In this document: positions 10,515-20,990 of the stretch, one piece after another
Layout of the letters: each line of letters starts with the position of its first letter
Position numbering within the stretch: position 1 is the stretch's first letter
Assembly: GCA_015680685.1 (NCBI GenBank)
Contig: MNCI01010504.1
Coordinates: 762,502-826,501, forward strand
DNA from: Gnetum montanum
Lineage: Eukaryota; Streptophyta; Gnetopsida; Gnetales; Gnetaceae
Length of the DNA: 64,000 nt
Direction: 5' to 3'
The notes under the pieces: model-generated
What the model was told of the DNA's origin: nothing
The model's input: only the letters and a program-made list of their open reading frames with translations
Databases searched by the model: none
Position numbers and translations under genes: made by a program

Positions 10515-13140
10515 GACCAAGGGGTTGACATAGAGAACAAACCAAAGAACAAATGCAAGCCCAATCCTTCAACATTCACCAACAAACCCCTACCATAGAA
10601 TAGTCTATGAAGGCTAAGGTTGAAGCACCACTAGGTCTTGAGCAAGGAAAACATCTCATGTTATCAACAAAATGCCTCTAGGCTATCCAAGAGAAGTCCA
10701 TCATATCCATAGTAATTGTGGAGCTGAATTTTGGATCATTAATGGAGTTTTCTCCCAAGAGCTTAGAACCCAAATCAAAGCCTCTTCTTTATGGCCAATT
10801 CTATAATGTAATGGTAAATGGTACCTTGGAGAAGTATATCAATTTTAGAAAAATAATCAAGATGATGCCACTATTAAGATCGAAGAAGTCTTAGTATCCT
10901 ATTTCATTAAAGCCTTTCCAAAGGTACTTAATATTCAAAATGTTAGAGTTAATGTAGTGCAAATATCTACTAGATCTAATATTGATGCAAAGAAGCTATG
11001 GATAGAGAGAGCATATGGAAAAGAGGACAATAAAATATAGTGAATTAACTATTGAGAAGAAGATTTACTTCAAGTTCAAAACTTATTACTTATTCCCTAC
11101 CAAAATACTAAATAGAATTTCCACTAATGTAGTTAGAGGAAGTGCAATTCTTATGGGGAAATTCAATGCTAATATAGCGCATTTACTTTTTTTTAGAAAT
11201 CCAAAGAAGATTAAAAGAGAGTAAGGATTCTAAGATACACCAATGATGATTTAAGAAAATCCCAAAATGCATCCTATGCCACCAAAGAAGGATAAGTTGG
11301 AGAAGCTAGCAGGCATTGAGGAAGCAATAGGATCCATGCTAATTAGAAACATTACAACAACCAGAGAATTAGAAGTGAGACCTTGTGGATTAATGCTTGT
11401 TGGTAATAGACCTAGCTAGAGTACTCTACTGCACAACAAGACTATAGGCCTTCCATGAACCAGTTGCAATAGATCACAGAAATAATCAATTGGGGAGCAA
11501 GGAAAGGTTCTACTTTATACCAAGTTATGAATAACTCAGTAAGGCCTACTATATTATTAGGACCTATTAGTGGGTAGGTATCTCTATAGGTAGGAGAGGA
11601 TGATGATTGGGCATACTAGATTTCAAGGAATATAAAATCTTTATAGGTTGTGCTACTGAAGAAGAAGCCATAGTGGTGGTAATGCAACACTAAGATGCAA
11701 CAAGAGTAGCAAAGATAATCATAGATCACATCAAGAAATCATTCAACATTCCCATTATGACATTGATGGATAATATAGGAACAAGAGATGTGGAAATGCT
11801 AGTTGGAGCATCTATGACTCTAGTAAAACACAAAGATGTCCTCGATCGACTATTGCAAACATGAAAAGTAATGCAAAATATCTTTGATATCCCTAGTGAT
11901 ATCACTATATTCTAGTATAATTTAATTACATTAAAGGAAAATATAGTTATGGGAAAGACAAGGGTAAACCATGCAAAAAAAAAAAAAAAAGGTGCAGAGG
12001 TTGGAAGCTAGGTTACTAGCTTTGAAAGAAAAAAGGAGAGACCCTGCATAGTATATAGCCCCAAATCAATTAGATGCATTCCGAATAGAACAAGTGAGGT
12101 AGCTCACAACAAGAAATATTCAAGTAGAGATGGAGAAGGAGAAGGCTATTTGGAATACATCAATGGTAGAATCACAAATATATGCATATGCCAAAGCAAT
12201 AACTGGCTTAAAAGAAGAGCATAAGAAACTTGTGGTTGATAATACAATGTTGACAAACATTGAAAAGAAGAAAAAAATTCTCAAAGAAAACATTCATCAA
12301 CTATGAGAATAGTTCATTAGAGTCACCTAGGACATGAATAAGTTGGCCAAAGAAAACTGAACCTTATCAATGGAAGAATTCCATGCCATTTGACAAAAAT
12401 TAGCAATTGAGATTAATGCATGGTAGAAAGAGGTTAAGGAGCATGAATAGCTCAAGAAACACTTCAGAGACTAGGTAGGCATGTACAAGTATATTAATGA
12501 AAAATAAAATCTCGATGACCAAGGATAAGATGAGTTCAATCATAGTACAAACACCTAATTGGTCACCAATTCTAGATAGCCTAGCCCATGTCCACCAAGG
12601 TGAAGTAAAGAATAAATATTTGCAAATAAAGGATCTCACAAAGTACAAAGGGTTAGCAAACCTTTAGTATGCTAATATAGCCATGTTAACAATAGGTAGA
12701 TTGAGAAACAAGCTAGAGAAGTAGGTAGTTGCTATATATGGGTTGTACAAGGAGTTTCTAGATAGAAAAGATGCACAACAAAAACTACATGTTGTAAAAT
12801 CTAAATTAGAAATAGAAAAAGATAGATACCAAGGTTAGAAGGATGTAACAAAAAACCTAGCTTTGTGAATGATTGATTATTAGAAATTGAGAAAGGTATC
12901 TAGGGCATTTGAAGAAGAGAAGAGGAAGTTCATGGTTTGATATGCTAAATCTAATAAGATGTTTCCATAGCTACCATGTCTATGGGAAGTATCAATGTCA
13001 TAAAACATTGCATAATTTGCATGGATAATACATGATCCAAGGTCAAAGGAAGAAAAGCTTCAAGAACTTCTTAACCATTTCCAATTCTAGAAGCCTAATG
13101 AAAAAGAAAAGAAGCCAATGGAGGAGCCACCACTACTAGG
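10515..13140 (+). pseudogene. Unidentified long coiled-coil protein of an LTR retroelement, decayed
   Basis: Open only in pieces, but one plus-strand reading can be followed for over 2 kb if TAG/TAA/TGA are read as decayed Gln/Arg/Trp codons. Examples: ATIKIEEVLVSYFIKAFPKV (about 10,860), IIIDHIKKSFNIPIMTLMDN (about 11,720) and the coiled-coil stretch MEKEKAIWNTSMVESQ ... AYAKAITGLKEEHKKL (12,130-12,300), then many Lys/Glu-rich heptads to about 12,960. It is not a gag, RT or integrase that I recognise. It ends shortly before a polypurine tract and LTR start at 13,361-13,392. A second copy on the minus strand lies at the right end of the window and matches in both coding and following sequence, so it belongs to a repeated element. 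Confidence 0.6.
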
Positions 13141-13357
13141 AACTTTAAGATTGCATCAAGCCCTTTCATATTCTTTTGTTTTTTTTTTTACTATTAGTTG
13201 TGTCCATCATGCTATGCATGAAAATTTTGTAAAACACCACTTAAACATAATGCAACATTTAAAGTCAAGTAGTCATGTCATAGTTTGAGTATACCTCCTA
13301 ATTTTGTAAGGAACTCTATCCTCCTTTTGTTTTAACTCGAGGACAAGTTTCTTGTCA

Positions 13358-13392
13358 GCCATGGGGGTATGATAAAACCTATTTTTAATGAG
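13358..13392 (+). promoter_or_regulatory. Polypurine tract and first bases of the outer element's 3' LTR
   Basis: The run AACTCGAGGACAAGTTTC (13,333-13,350) followed by CCATGGGGGTA and then TGATAAAACC from 13,370 has the usual layout at the 3' end of plant Ty3 elements (charged C-terminus, polypurine tract, TG). Only 23 bp of the LTR are left before the inner gypsy insertion at 13,393. The LTR resumes at 23,125 after the inner element and its target duplication. Confidence 0.6.
13388..13392 (+). repeat. Target site duplication ATGAG, left
   Basis: Identical to the five bases at 23,120-23,124 directly after the 3' LTR. Five bases is the usual length for Ty3/gypsy integration. Confidence 0.9.
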
Positions 13393-13902
13393 TGTATTGT
13401 TCCATCCCTTGTTAAGGGTGGAAACAATTATAAACATTGTAATTAGCCTTCTAATGAAGAGGCGCCTCATTATGAGGAGTTACAATTATTCATGTATCCC
13501 TTGGGGAAAGGTTTGACCTATGCCATTTAAGGTCAGGATTAGAGGTCATGCTAGGCATGGAGTTGTGGAGATAGGAAAGGTAAGTAATAAGAGCTAAGTA
13601 AAGTAAGACAAAAAGGAACTAAACATCCCTTTGGTAGGATAGCCTAACCATGGTGGCAGTGAAGGATTACCTCTAAGCCTTAAGTGGAATAGGAAGACAA
13701 CCCAAAAGGATGTTATAGTACTCTCTTCCATTAATATAATTTTTTCATTTTTCTTATTTAATTCTTCAATACCATTTATTTATTTATCAATTAATTCATT
13801 TATTAAGTATTTATAATGTTTTTGGTATATTCTATAAGAAAATGTTGCAGATAATAAATTAAGAATTCATATTTTTACAACATTGAGGAATGCAATGTCA
13901 CA
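13393..13902 (+). repeat. 5' LTR of the gypsy element
   Basis: Starts TGTATTGTTCCATCCC and ends TGTCACA. It aligns along its whole length with 22,610-23,119 (shared blocks CCCTTGTTAAGG, CCTCATTATGAGGA, CATGTATCCCTTGG, CTCTCTTCCATTAATATAAT, TTAATTCATTTATTAAGTAT). Both copies are 510 bp, but they differ at many scattered sites, so the insertion is not recent. Confidence 0.95.
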
Positions 13903-13904
13903 TT

Positions 13905-13917
13905 TGGTATTGGAGAA
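13905..13917 (+). other. Primer-binding site, Met-tRNA-like
   Basis: TGGTATTGGAGAA begins two bases after the LTR end. Plant LTR elements primed by initiator Met-tRNA carry TGGTATCAGAGCC, and seven leading bases plus GAG agree. Position and sequence both fit, with decay in the middle. Confidence 0.7.
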
Positions 13918-14136
13918 AACCATAATTCAGGAGCCAAAGTGGAAGGAAAACTTTATTTTATTATTATTGAAGAACACAAGTACATTTGAGCAAAATAACA
14001 AAGTGGAGGAAAATATAATTTTATTTTATTTTGGTATTCAAGGGGAAGTGAGAGGAAGTACATCTAAGTAGGCTATAGAAAAAGAAAAATAGGAAAAAGA
14101 AGTAGAATGGGAAAAATGTAAGAAAGGCAACTATAA

Positions 14137-15928
14137 TTATTTGTTACGACCAAAAGATTTAAGAAGATCTATAACTATCTTCAATCAGGATTCTCTTTCT
14201 TTAGTAGTAGCATTTGCCTTACTAAGCACTACTTTGCATCCAACCAATCCATCATACAACTATTTAATATATTTGGTTGCATGCTTTGCTATAGATACTG
14301 ATTCCTCCTTTCTTTTAAGTTGGGTTTGTAACATATCCATGTGTATTAATCAATCATCCATGTCTTTTTTCCATTCCTTCTCCTTTCTCTATAGAAATAA
14401 TATTTAAATTATGAGTTATGAGAAAATCAATAAAAAAAATATAAGTATTACCTGAAATTGATCATTATCAATTTGAAGGAACTGTTCATAAGTTGCTAGA
14501 TGGCAAGCATAGCACATTACACCTTCCAATTCTCTTAAGAGTTTCTCCAGATCTTTTACAACATTTGGAGCATCCTTAGCAATTGGATGAGAAGGTGATG
14601 GAACTTCAGCTTGTATTAAATCATAATCCACCTTGAAGTCACATGATTGAGATTCCCATAGATGGTAGACACCCTCATGAATAGAATAGGGTTTATTATC
14701 TAAGATTCATTGTCTAATGCACTAAATAAGCACAAGTTCTTCTTTAGTAGTTGTCACTATCTTTTCCATCAAATAAGAAGATCCTGAGATTGAGAAAGAA
14801 GAAGTCACTAGAATAGACTCAAAAAATAATGTTGATGCTACCTATGAAAGAAAACCTCTTCTAGGTGTCATAGAAAAAGAAGACATGACCAGTGATCTAG
14901 TTCATAGATTAGGAGTCTATGTAGAAGTAGCACCTGCATCACCTCTATCCGTCTCTTAGATAAAGTATTGCCACTCTATAGACCTCTACAACAAAAAAAA
15001 AAAGATAATAATAATAATAAGAAAAATCAAATTAAAATCAACATCATACAAAGGAAAAATGGATGTATTTTAACCTTTAAATAACTAAAACTTACCTTTG
15101 GTTATTTTTCCTTATCTTGTCTTGAACTCTACCAAGTTTGTGGGGATTGTTGTGGAGCCTGTTGTTGGGTTTGTTATCTTATAACAATTGGACTACTAGA
15201 ACTTTGCCCAGTACATTGCCTCCACAAAAGAAAAATTATTAGAAAAACAAATATAGAGATAAGAAATAAAACTAAGTAAGTTATATTTAAATATATATAC
15301 TTTGGGAGTAGAGAGAGAGATCTTTTTTTTGTGATCGAGCCATATCAAAGGATGAAGCACCTTGAATTTCTTCAACCTATGTAGCTTAAACACTCTACCA
15401 TAGAACTAACATTGGATTGTTGTCTATACCATAGAACCTTGCTATTGATGAATAGATATAAGTCAAAGTGAGCATTGTTAATAAAATCCTTACAAACAAA
15501 TTGGTTTTTGCTAATGGTAGAATTAGCAACATAATCAAATAATTCCTTCTTACAAAAAGATTTAAATTTTTGAGAATGAATTAAAAGAATTAAAGAATCT
15601 CTCCTAGCTAAAAATCTATGACTACTTTAATATCAAGAGGAAGGATTGTTATTACTCCAAAAGATAATTGAAAAGTAGAACTTCTCTTATTGTCATACTG
15701 TTCACACCACTCCAAAAGTATGTTCTTGCATTGGGAAGTTTTAAAAATTGGAAAAACAAGTAAATTATCTAACTTAGAAGTGGTAAAAAATTGAAAACCT
15801 TCATTTCCAAGCAAGTTATGAACTTAATCAGAAGTAGTGAGGACATTATTTTGGTATAAAAAAATATTAGGTAATAAAGAGCTGATACCTGAAGGGGCTT
15901 GAGGTGAAGCCTGATGTTTAGGAGCCAT
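14137..15928 (-). pseudogene. Four-exon antisense gene carried inside the gypsy element (plant-mobile-domain-like N-terminus)
   Basis: Read on the minus strand: ATG at 15,928 (MAPKHQASPQAPSG...). Proposed exons are 15,928-15,361, 15,219-15,096, 14,985-14,452 and 14,388-14,137 (ends NK-TAA). The introns have AAG|GTGCTT...TGGAG|G, AAAG|GTAAGT...TTGTTGTAG|A and CAG|GTAATA...TTCTATAG|A borders, and all three joins keep the reading frame. Exon 1 has one frameshift near 15,605; the summed length (1478 nt) is off a multiple of three, as one indel would give. About five to eight stops look like CAG/CAA/CGA decay. The N-terminal part has LGNEGFQFFTTSKLDNL, CKNILLEWCEQYD and TFQLSFGVITILPLDI; the last resembles the TFHLPFGEMT-type core of the plant mobile domain. 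The middle is Gln-rich and the C-terminus Lys/Glu-rich (VKDLEKLLRELEG, QTQLKRKEE). Function unknown. Plant gypsy families with extra antisense ORFs are known. The domain call is tentative, the exon structure firmer. Confidence 0.65.
14986..15095 (-). other. Intron of the antisense gene (best-supported)
   Basis: 110 bp with donor AAAG|GTAAGTTTTAG and an acceptor preceded by a long T tract, TTTTTTTTTTGTTGTAG|AGG, both good plant splice sites on the minus strand. Joining gives ...PK|RSIEWQY without a frame change. The intron sits antisense to the element's own transcript, so it would not be spliced from the genomic RNA and could survive retrotransposition. Confidence 0.7.
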
Positions 15929-16018
15929 AAACTCTTTATAATAGAAAATCTTCAAGATTCTTTGTTGACAATCTTTTTCTGGTATTAAGTTGTGATGAGT
16001 AAATCATACTACTTCTCA

Positions 16019-16026
16019 TATTTATA
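16019..16026 (-). promoter_or_regulatory. TATA box of the antisense gene
   Basis: On the minus strand TATAAATA, about 91-98 bases upstream of the ATG at 15,928. Just further upstream, 16,099-16,149 holds two tandem units with the core GTTAACGT...TATATTTTTTT. No other promoter element is clear. Confidence 0.45.
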
Positions 16027-16389
16027 ATACAATCATAGAAATCATAGAAAAAATCCAAGAGAAAGTATAACTTAAGATAACCAAAGATTTAATAAAAGCT
16101 AACGTATATTTTTTTGAAGAAAAAGTTAACGTTTATATTTTTTTAACACTAACATTTAATTTCTTAGATTTTATGATTTTTAGGTTCACTATAGTAGAAT
16201 TATCTATAGTTTAATTTGAGGTACTCAACGAGATGATTCCAACAGTACTAATTTCATCAAAATCTGACTTACGAATTGTAAGATACGGTCATTCTCGGGT
16301 TACGTGAAATTCTAAAAAAATTAATTAATAAATAAATACATATATATTATTTTTAAATAAATAAATAAATATATATATATTAATTTTAG

Positions 16390-16950
16390 AAAAGAAAAAA
16401 AATCAAATTGGAGGTCTTAGGTTCAAACCTGAGCCCCAATAATTTTAATTCAACAATTAAAAAAATGCTAGGGCCTATAGCTAGGCTGCAACAAGGCCTA
16501 TGGCTAGCCGCAAGGCCATGGCCATTAGGATCTAGCCCTTAGGGCCATCCCCAAAAAGGGGCACAAAAAATCATGCCTTGCCATCCTTGCACTCCACCAC
16601 CACCAATTGCTCGTGTTGCTCGCTACCTTTTGTCGCTGTCAAATTGCCATCACTAGGATAAGCAGAAATGCCACTATTACGAAACATGATGTTGTGTTTC
16701 TCTTCTGTAGCTGTTGCGCCACCATCTATGGTAGGACATGCGGGGCCAATAGTGGTAGGTCCATGGCCACTTATGGCCACATGCTGGCAACCACAAAAGA
16801 CTTCCTAAGGGAATCTTAATGTCTCTACCACTATTGCATAGCCTTATCCTGCTTGTGCTGCTATTGTCTCCTACATAGTCTCCCACCCTACACTATGTAG
16901 CCTTATCACCTACATCTGTGCCTCACCTACAACCATGGCTACCATAACTG
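16390..16950. other. GC-richer leader segment with tRNA-like B box
   Basis: GGTCTTAGGTTCAAACCTGAGCC at 16,417-16,439 contains a near-consensus polymerase III B box (GGTTCAAACC), but no A box at the right distance is convincing. It is followed by palindrome-rich GC sequence (GGCCTATAGCTAGGC, GGCCATGGCC, GGGGCAC) to about 16,570. Short overlapping frames on both strands between 16,570 and 16,890 are by-products of the low stop density here. Confidence 0.4.
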
Positions 16951-16954
16951 CCTT

Positions 16955-17312
16955 CTCTCTATTGCCCATCACTACCTTTCACATCGTCCATCACTAACTC
17001 CCGAGCCACCCATCGCTGCCTCCTGGACTACCCATCACTACCTACTGCATTGCTCATCACTACCTCTGACACCATCCATCACTACCTCCCAAGCTGCCCA
17101 TCACTACCTCTCATGCCATCCATTACTACCTCCCAAGTCATGCATCACTACCTCCCACACCATCCATCACTGCCTCCCACGCCATCCATCATTACCTCTC
17201 ATGTCATCTTTCACTGCCTCTTGAGCTGCCCATCATTGCCTCCTATGTGGTACATCACCATCTCCCACACCATTCATCATCTTCTCTTGCAATGTCCATC
17301 ACTGCCTTTTGG
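16955..17312 (+). repeat. Tandem array, 21-bp unit
   Basis: About 17 degenerate copies of a 21-bp unit of the form CCATCACTACCTCCCACGCCAT, with the phrase CATCACTACCTCC recurring every 21 bases. Because 21 is a multiple of three, the array gives a spurious 107-codon open frame with seven-residue repeats. It lies in the leader of the gypsy element between the antisense gene and gag. Confidence 0.9.
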
Positions 17313-17528
17313 CCATCATGTGGACCTTGGAATGGGTCATCTATTAATTGATGAAAAAATTGAATTTTTTTAACAATTGATGGGAATCCTAAAATTCTCT
17401 TCAACTGATAGAAATTTTTTTAAATTTTTTTTTTTACTCATCAATTTTAGTTTAAATAGAAAATTCACTCAATTATTTACAAATATCTAAAGTGGCGTTG
17501 CAATAGGAACATAAATAAAAATTTTATC

Positions 17529-17580
17529 ATTAAGCGTGCACATCTTGGAGTAGAACTAGGATGGGTGACCCCTTGAGAAG
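17529..17580 (+). ncRNA. 5S rRNA fragment covering the internal promoter
   Basis: ATTAAGCGTGCACATCTTGG then AGTAGAACTAGGATGGGTGACC then CCTTGAGAAG follows plant 5S rRNA from about base 50 to 100. In 5S genes this covers the A box (TTAAGCGTGC), the intermediate element (altered here) and the C box (TAGGATGGGTGACC). The 5' half and the 3' end of 5S are absent, so it is not a gene. A TTTT run follows at 17,581. In Cassandra TRIM elements 5S sequence sits in the LTR; here it sits inside a gypsy leader. Captured promoter or a relic of another insertion are both possible. Confidence 0.8.
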
Positions 17581-17924
17581 TTTTGAAAAATGTGAAAGTT
17601 GAGAAAACTTAAAATGGCTATAACTTTTGAATTTGGAGTCTATTTTCAACCAAAAAAAAATTGATTCTAACAAATTTGAGCCTTCTAGACTTAATGGAAT
17701 TGTTAGGTTTAGCTTTCAGACTATAGAAACTTAGCATTTAATTTAATATTTTAGGTCCCAAAAACAATTAGGATTTAATACTTGATGAGAAATTTGTAAT
17801 AGTTTCAACTTCTTCCACAACTAACTAAATGATTTTGAATCCTATAAAAAGGGCCATAGAGGTTGAAGATTATCAACATACCTAATTTCTTCAACATATT
17901 GATGTCCAGAACCTAAAGAATAAA

Positions 17925-19060
17925 TTGGAGAGAAATAGAAGCGAGATTCAATGATCAAATGAATGCCCTTGAAGATGAAATTAATGAGATCAAGGATGTT
18001 CAAGAAGAACTTCATCACTCAAACCAAGGGTTTGGGACAGAGATGCAAAATATGTATGAGGAAATTAGGAAATTGTCCCAAAGTTCAGAAGATAAATGAT
18101 TATACATGCAAGGAAAGATGGATTCCTTTGCAGACTCCATCAAACAATTAATTGACCATCTTATTTAGCCTTCAAACCCTACCCATAGTCTACCTAGGGA
18201 ACAACATCAAGACCAAGATCAACTCCCTCCAAAGGATCCACACCAAATACAACCTCTACCTACTAGTGGAAAATATACTAAAATTCCTCTTGTAGGTTGT
18301 AGAATTAAAACCAAAGGTGAGGATATGGGAACTAGCTTAATCCACCTAGAGAATCATTGACACAAGTTCATGCTAAGAAAGTAAAATTAGATCATTATGA
18401 TGGAGCCCATGCATCTAGTGCTAAGGCAAAGGATTGGCTTGATACAATGAAAAATTACTTCAATATGGTGAATTTGTCAAGCCATGAATGTTTAGACGTC
18501 ATCTCCTTGTATTTAAGAGGACTAGTGGCAACATGGTGGAATGGACTAAGATCTCAAGGTCTAATTACAAATTGGCTTAATTTTTATCGAGATTTTGAAC
18601 AGAAATTCATTCCCAATTCTTTTCTCAAAGAGCGTAAAATGAGATTTGATTCCTTAAGATTGGGAAGGTAATCTGTAGATGATTATTACAAGGAATTCTA
18701 TGATCTTTCTCAGTATGTAAGTCACTGGGATGAGGGAGAATTAGCTTCAAAATTCATTAGAGGACTACATGCTCAATTATTTCCTCAAACATGAGCCCAT
18801 AATCCTCAACCTATTGATGAAGCATATAGAATTGCTAAGGATTATGAGGAATTAAATCAGATACGAGTTACCATTCCAGAAACAATTCTTCAACAAACTA
18901 CTTTTCCTCAAGCAATAGTAGAAAGACACCAACCAAAAAAGCTCGATCAACATCTAGATGTTTTATTTGTGGTGAAGATCATTTCAAATGAGACTACCCA
19001 AAATTTTGAACAGAAATACAGAGGACTAACCAAATCAAAAATCAAAAACCCAATCCAAAC
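17925..19060 (+). pseudogene. Gag of the gypsy element
   Basis: Starts after a TATA-like TCCTATAAAAAGGG (17,838-17,851). An N-terminal coiled coil (ALEDEINEIKDVQEELHH) is followed by a Pro/Gln-rich linker and then the retro-gag domain in the open frame 18,357-18,671 and its continuation. Landmarks are AKDWLDTMKNYFNM, YLRGLVATWWNGL, FYRDFEQKFIPNS, DYYKEFYDLSQYV and ELASKFIRGLHAQL. A degraded zinc knuckle RCFICGEDHFK-stop-DYPKF lies near 18,957-19,005, with Tyr where the last Cys should be. Several in-frame stops. Capsid protein, now non-functional. Confidence 0.88.
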
Positions 19061-19537
19061 ATGATCAAAGGGAAAAATCCAATCACTACCATAGCAGTGA
19101 AGAAGATATTTTCATCAACTAAATTAGGTTTGTGTAAATTTCAATTTGCTTTATTGATTTTTGAAGGTTCAATTAAAGGTAAAAAAATTAAATTTTTGAT
19201 TGATAGTGATGCTTGTGATAACTTTATTTCTCCAAAGTTAATTAATTTATTGAAATTAAGTTTACCTTCCAAGAAAATTGTTAAGATAGAATTGTTAGAT
19301 GGAATAACTATGAGAAAACATACTAGGTATGGAAAAATTAACTTTACCTTGCAAAACATGCCTTTTGTTGATGAATTTTTTGAATTTGAACTAGGTGATG
19401 TAGATGTAGTTTTCAGAATGTCTTTCCTACAAAATTTTGATGTTACTGCCCACTTTAGAACTTGTATTTCAAAAGTCCCAACCACTAATGGAGTTAGGGT
19501 TCTAAGGGGGGTAGGAACACAAAGAAAATTCACATGA
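19061..19537 (+). pseudogene. Aspartic protease of the gypsy element
   Basis: 158 open codons. FALLIFEGSIKGKKIKFLID-SDACDNFI carries the active-site strand with D-S-D where D-S/T-G is required, then LPSKKIVKIELLDG, TLQNMPFVDEFFEFELGDVD and VVFRMSFLQNFDV (normally ILGMDWL). The order of strands is right for a Ty3 retropepsin; the Gly-to-Asp change should inactivate it. It lies directly between gag and RT. Confidence 0.85.
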
Positions 19538-19629
19538 CAACTATTAAGCAAGATGAAAGATTAATTAAAAAATCTGTTATGATGTTGGTTTTCAAAGTAA
19601 CCTAACCTTAGAGATCTTTAGGTATTGAG

Positions 19630-20498
19630 ATGCTGAATGAACTCAAGGAATATAAAGATTCAATATTTGATGAAACTAGAAAACTACCTCCAAAAAGAAC
19701 TGTTGAGCATGCCATTGATATTTTTCTTAGTACACAACCTACCTCAAAATATCCTTATAGATTTTATACTTCTGGATTAAGAGAATTAAAAGTACAATTA
19801 GACCAATTATTGAAAGAAGGGAAAATTGGACCTAGCGTATCACCTTGGGGTGCATTAGTTTTATTCGTTATAAAGAAAGATGGTACACTAAGATTATGCA
19901 TCGATTATAGAGCATTGAATAAAGTGATGATTAAAAATACTTATCCTTTACATAGAATTGATGATTTATTTGATCAACTTATGGGTGCATGTTTTTTCTC
20001 AAAGATTGATTTAAAATTAGATTATCACCAACTAAGGATTCATGAGAAAGATATTGAGAAAACTAATTTTAAAAATAGATATGGATTATACAAATTTGCT
20101 GTGATGCTGTTTGGATTAACTAATGCACCTACAACATTCATGGCATTAATGAATAATATTTTTCATGAATATCTTGATCAATTTGTTACAATATTTATGG
20201 ATGATATACTTGTTTATTCTATGTCAAGAGAAGAACATATCACACATTTAAAAACTACAATGGAAATTCTTAAAGAGCATTAACTAAGAGCTAAATTGAG
20301 TAAATTTGAATTCTTTAAGGAAGAATTTTCATACTTAGGACATATAGTTTCCAAGAAAGGATTACAAGTAGATCCAAAAAAAATTAGTGTGATCCAAGAT
20401 TGGCCTAAATTAAAAGATGTTATAGCAGTTCACAGTTTCTTAGGTCTAGTTGATTTTTATTGATGTTTCATTAAAGATTATTCTATGTTGGTAGCTCA
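19630..20498 (+). pseudogene. Reverse transcriptase of the gypsy element
   Basis: 217 open codons, then readable past a TAA at 20,281. All RT blocks are visible: [84 protein letters not shown], the catalytic FMDDILVYS, then FEFFKEEFSYLGHIVSKKGL. The three catalytic Asp (KID, MDD) are kept, while the SGYHQ turn reads LDYHQ. Only a few stops separate it from an intact domain. Confidence 0.93.
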
Positions 20499-20990
20499 TT
20501 GATTGACCTCTTGCAGGAGAAACATGTGTTCAAATTTGATGAAAAATGTAGGGAATCTTTTCTTAGATTAAAGATGCTCATTACAACAACACCTATTTTG
20601 AGAATTCCAGATGAAGAATTACCATTTGAAGTATCCACTGATGCCTATGGAATAGGAATTGGTGTAGTTCTTTCATATGAAGATAAAGTGGTATGTCATG
20701 AATCTCATAAATTATGAGGAGTTGAGGTAAATTATTCAACCCATCATTTAGAATTACTAGCAACTGTTCATGTTCTGAAAGTTTGGAGGAATTATCTTTG
20801 TGGAAAAAGGTTTGTACTAAAAATAGATCATAAAAGTCTCAAATATTTACAAAGATAACCTATTTTGAATACTTGTCAAAGGATATGGATAAAACCATTG
20901 GCAGAATATGATTTTGAAATTAAATATATTCCCGGCAAGAAAAATGTGGGAGCTGATGCCCTTAGTCAAATGTGGAATTTAATGATAGGT
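20499..20990 (+). pseudogene. RNase H of the gypsy element
   Basis: FKFDEKCRESFLRLK, then EVSTDAYGIGIGVVLS (first catalytic Asp in STDA), a stop within SHKL-stop-GVEVNYSTHH, then LELLATVHVLKVWRNYL (Glu), LKIDHKSLKYLQR (Asp) and IKYIPGKKNVGADALSQ (Asp). The standard Ty3 RNase H order with its acidic residues present but interrupted by stops. Confidence 0.9.

Noticed and set aside
16571-16886. Overlapping 69-70 codon frames on both strands
   Set aside because: Low stop density in a short GC-rich stretch; no family resemblance and no codon pattern favouring one frame.
17050-17373. 107-codon open frame with seven-residue repeats
   Set aside because: It is a by-product of the 21-bp tandem array (a multiple of three) and other frames look similar.
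17529-17580. A complete 5S rRNA gene
   Set aside because: Only about bases 50-100 of 5S are present; the 5' half and 3' end are missing.
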